NCBI GenBank assembly: GCA_946479995.1
Contig: CAMLIU010000080.1
Span: forward strand, 1-7,038
Source: an uncultured Gemmatimonadota bacterium
GTDB taxonomy: Bacteria > Gemmatimonadota > Gemmatimonadetes > Gemmatimonadales > Gemmatimonadaceae
Direction: 5' to 3'
DNA: 7,038 nt
In this document: piece by piece, positions 6,269 through 7,038 of the stretch
Numbering within the stretch: position 1 is the first letter of the stretch
Layout: each line of letters opens with the position of its first letter
Notes under the pieces: model-generated
Seen by the model: only the letters and a program-made list of their open reading frames with translations
Databases searched by the model: none
What the model was told of the DNA's origin: nothing
Program-made: the position numbers and the translations under genes

Positions 6269-6864
6269 GCGCCCGGCCGTACCAGCGAGCCGGCGTTGCG
6301 CGCCTCGAACTCCGCGCGGCGGTTCTGCTGGTACGCCCCCTCGTCGCTCCCCTGCACCGCCGGCTGGGACTCGCCCATGCTCTGGGTGGTCAGGCGCGCG
6401 CCATCGATTCCCTTGCTCACGAGATATCGCTTCACCTGCGCCGCGCGGCGCTGGCCGAGGGCGAGGTTGTACTCGTCCGAGCCACGCTCGTCGGTGTGAC
6501 CGGTGATGACCACCGTCACGCCGGGGTTCGCGTTGAGCACCGCCGCCTTCTGGTCCAGCGTCGCCATCGCGTCGTCACGCAGCGCGTCCCGGTCGTAGTC
6601 GAAGTAGACGCGGGCAGCCAGGATGTCGGCCAGCTCGGCCTGCGTCTGCGCACGGGCGGCAGCGTCACGAGCCTCCGCGGCGCGAGCCGCGGCGAGCGAA
6701 TCGGCACGGCGCTGGGCGGCGGCGATGGAGTCGGCGCGCTGCTGCGCGCTGTTGTCCGGCGCGGGGGTGGGAGCCGGCGCGGGTGCCGGCGGCGTGCGAC
6801 GGCAGCCGGCGATGCCGACCGAGGCGACGACGAGGAGCGAGAGGACGGCGGTACGATTGGTCAT
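6265..6864 (-). CDS. pal: Peptidoglycan-associated lipoprotein Pal
   Basis: Pal anchors the outer membrane to peptidoglycan and is gathered at the division site by TolB and the TolQRA motor. The 199 residues start with a type II signal peptide and the lipobox IAGC, with the lipidated Cys at 21. A Pro/Ala-rich tether (25-37) and an Ala/Arg/Asp-rich, probably helical stalk (38-84) follow. The OmpA-like domain begins at VYFDYDRDALR (86-96). Within it, GHTDERGSDEYN (122-133) and NRRAEFE (181-187) are the conserved motifs. Asp125 and Arg140 have the spacing of the Asp/Arg pair that binds diaminopimelate in OmpA-type domains. The gene lies 43 bp after tolB and overlaps cpoB by 4 bp. GGAG is 7 nt upstream of the ATG. 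The stalk is longer than in E. coli Pal and holds a duplicated ten-residue unit. Confidence 0.96.
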   Translation of the reverse strand: MTNRTAVLSLLVVASVGIAGCRRTPPAPAPAPTPAPDNSAQQRADSIAAAQRRADSLAAARAAEARDAAARAQTQAELADILAARVYFDYDRDALRDDAMATLDQKAAVLNANPGVTVVITGHTDERGSDEYNLALGQRRAAQVKRYLVSKGIDGARLTTQSMGESQPAVQGSDEGAYQQNRRAEFEARNAGSLVRPGA

Positions 6865-6870
6865 GCTGAT

Positions 6871-6874
6871 CTCC
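6871..6874 (-). promoter_or_regulatory. Ribosome binding site of pal
   Basis: GGAG precedes the pal ATG (6862-6864) by 6 nt and supports that start. The signal peptide begins directly at this ATG. Confidence 0.6.
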
Positions 6875-6881
6875 AGGAACG

Positions 6882-6899
6882 TGGCATGGTGGGATGCCA
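6882..6899 (-). other. Inverted repeat between tolB and pal
   Basis: TGGCAT and ATGCCA form a perfect 6-bp stem around a 6-nt loop, in the 43-bp gap between the tolB stop and pal. It ends 7 bp upstream of the pal ribosome binding site. No T-run follows, so it does not look like a terminator. It may be a messenger processing or stabilising hairpin or an operator; function is inferred only. Confidence 0.4.
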
Positions 6900-6907
6900 G
6901 TTGGACG

Positions 6908-7038
6908 TCATTCGCCGGCGAGGCGGGGTGACCATGCCGGCAGGCGAACCGGGGCGCCGCGCGTCAACTGACGCGTGCGCCCACTCTCCGCGTCGAGCAC
7001 CCAGAGCTGCCGGGTACCCCCCCGCGTGGAGACGAACA
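6908..7038 (-). CDS. tolB: TolB C-terminal end (5' part outside window)
   Basis: TolB is the periplasmic beta-propeller protein that binds Pal and passes the Tol motor's action to it. Only 42 residues and the TGA stop (6908-6910) are in the window. They read as one propeller blade: FVSTRGGTRQLWVLDAESG, then RTRQLTRG, then a closing RLPAWSPRL. The spacing of the RQLW.LD, RQLT and PAWSP elements is typical of TolB/PD40 blades. The stretch is short, but its place directly before pal makes the assignment strong. The start and the N-terminal domain lie beyond the right edge. Confidence 0.85.
   Translation of the reverse strand, partial: FVSTRGGTRQLWVLDAESGRTRQLTRGAPVRLPAWSPRLAGE

Noticed and set aside
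4886..6499. Plus-strand open frame of 537 codons across tatC, cpoB and pal
   Set aside because: It spans three convincing minus-strand genes, and its His/Arg/Asp-rich product matches no family I recognise.

Overview
The window is one strand-biased block of a high-GC, diderm (Gram-negative-type) bacterial chromosome. Every gene I can support lies on the minus strand. Reading in the direction of transcription (right to left), the order is: the 3' end of tolB, then pal, cpoB (ybgF), tatC, lptD, a 205-bp non-coding gap, and hutH, which runs off the left edge within a few codons of its expected end.

Right to centre (about 7038 to 1713) is a tightly packed cell-envelope cluster. TolB, Pal and CpoB are periplasmic or outer-membrane parts of the Tol-Pal machine, which ties the outer membrane to peptidoglycan during division. 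TatC is the signal-peptide receptor of the twin-arginine protein exporter. LptD is the outer-membrane barrel that inserts lipopolysaccharide in the outer leaflet. Pal/cpoB and tatC/lptD overlap by 4 bp (ATGA and GTGA), cpoB and tatC are 12 bp apart, and tolB and pal are 43 bp apart. The five genes are therefore probably one transcript with translational coupling.

The gap at 1508-1712 holds no gene. It contains a four-unit heptamer tandem repeat, an imperfect octamer repeat and two small hairpins. Left of it is hutH, histidine ammonia-lyase, a MIO enzyme whose active-site residues are all visible. It is probably a separate transcription unit for histidine use.

The long LptD, with a C-terminus resembling that of Bacteroidota-type LptD, the tol-pal-cpoB-tatC-lptD order and the GC-rich codon use suggest Gemmatimonadota or a close relative. 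This is inference and was not tested by any search.

Most of the window is conserved housekeeping and I do not see a new multi-gene system. The points most worth a second look are the unusual cysteine pattern of LptD, the heptamer repeat upstream of hutH, the hairpin between tolB and pal, the coupling of tatC to lptD, and a non-canonical active-site loop in HutH.
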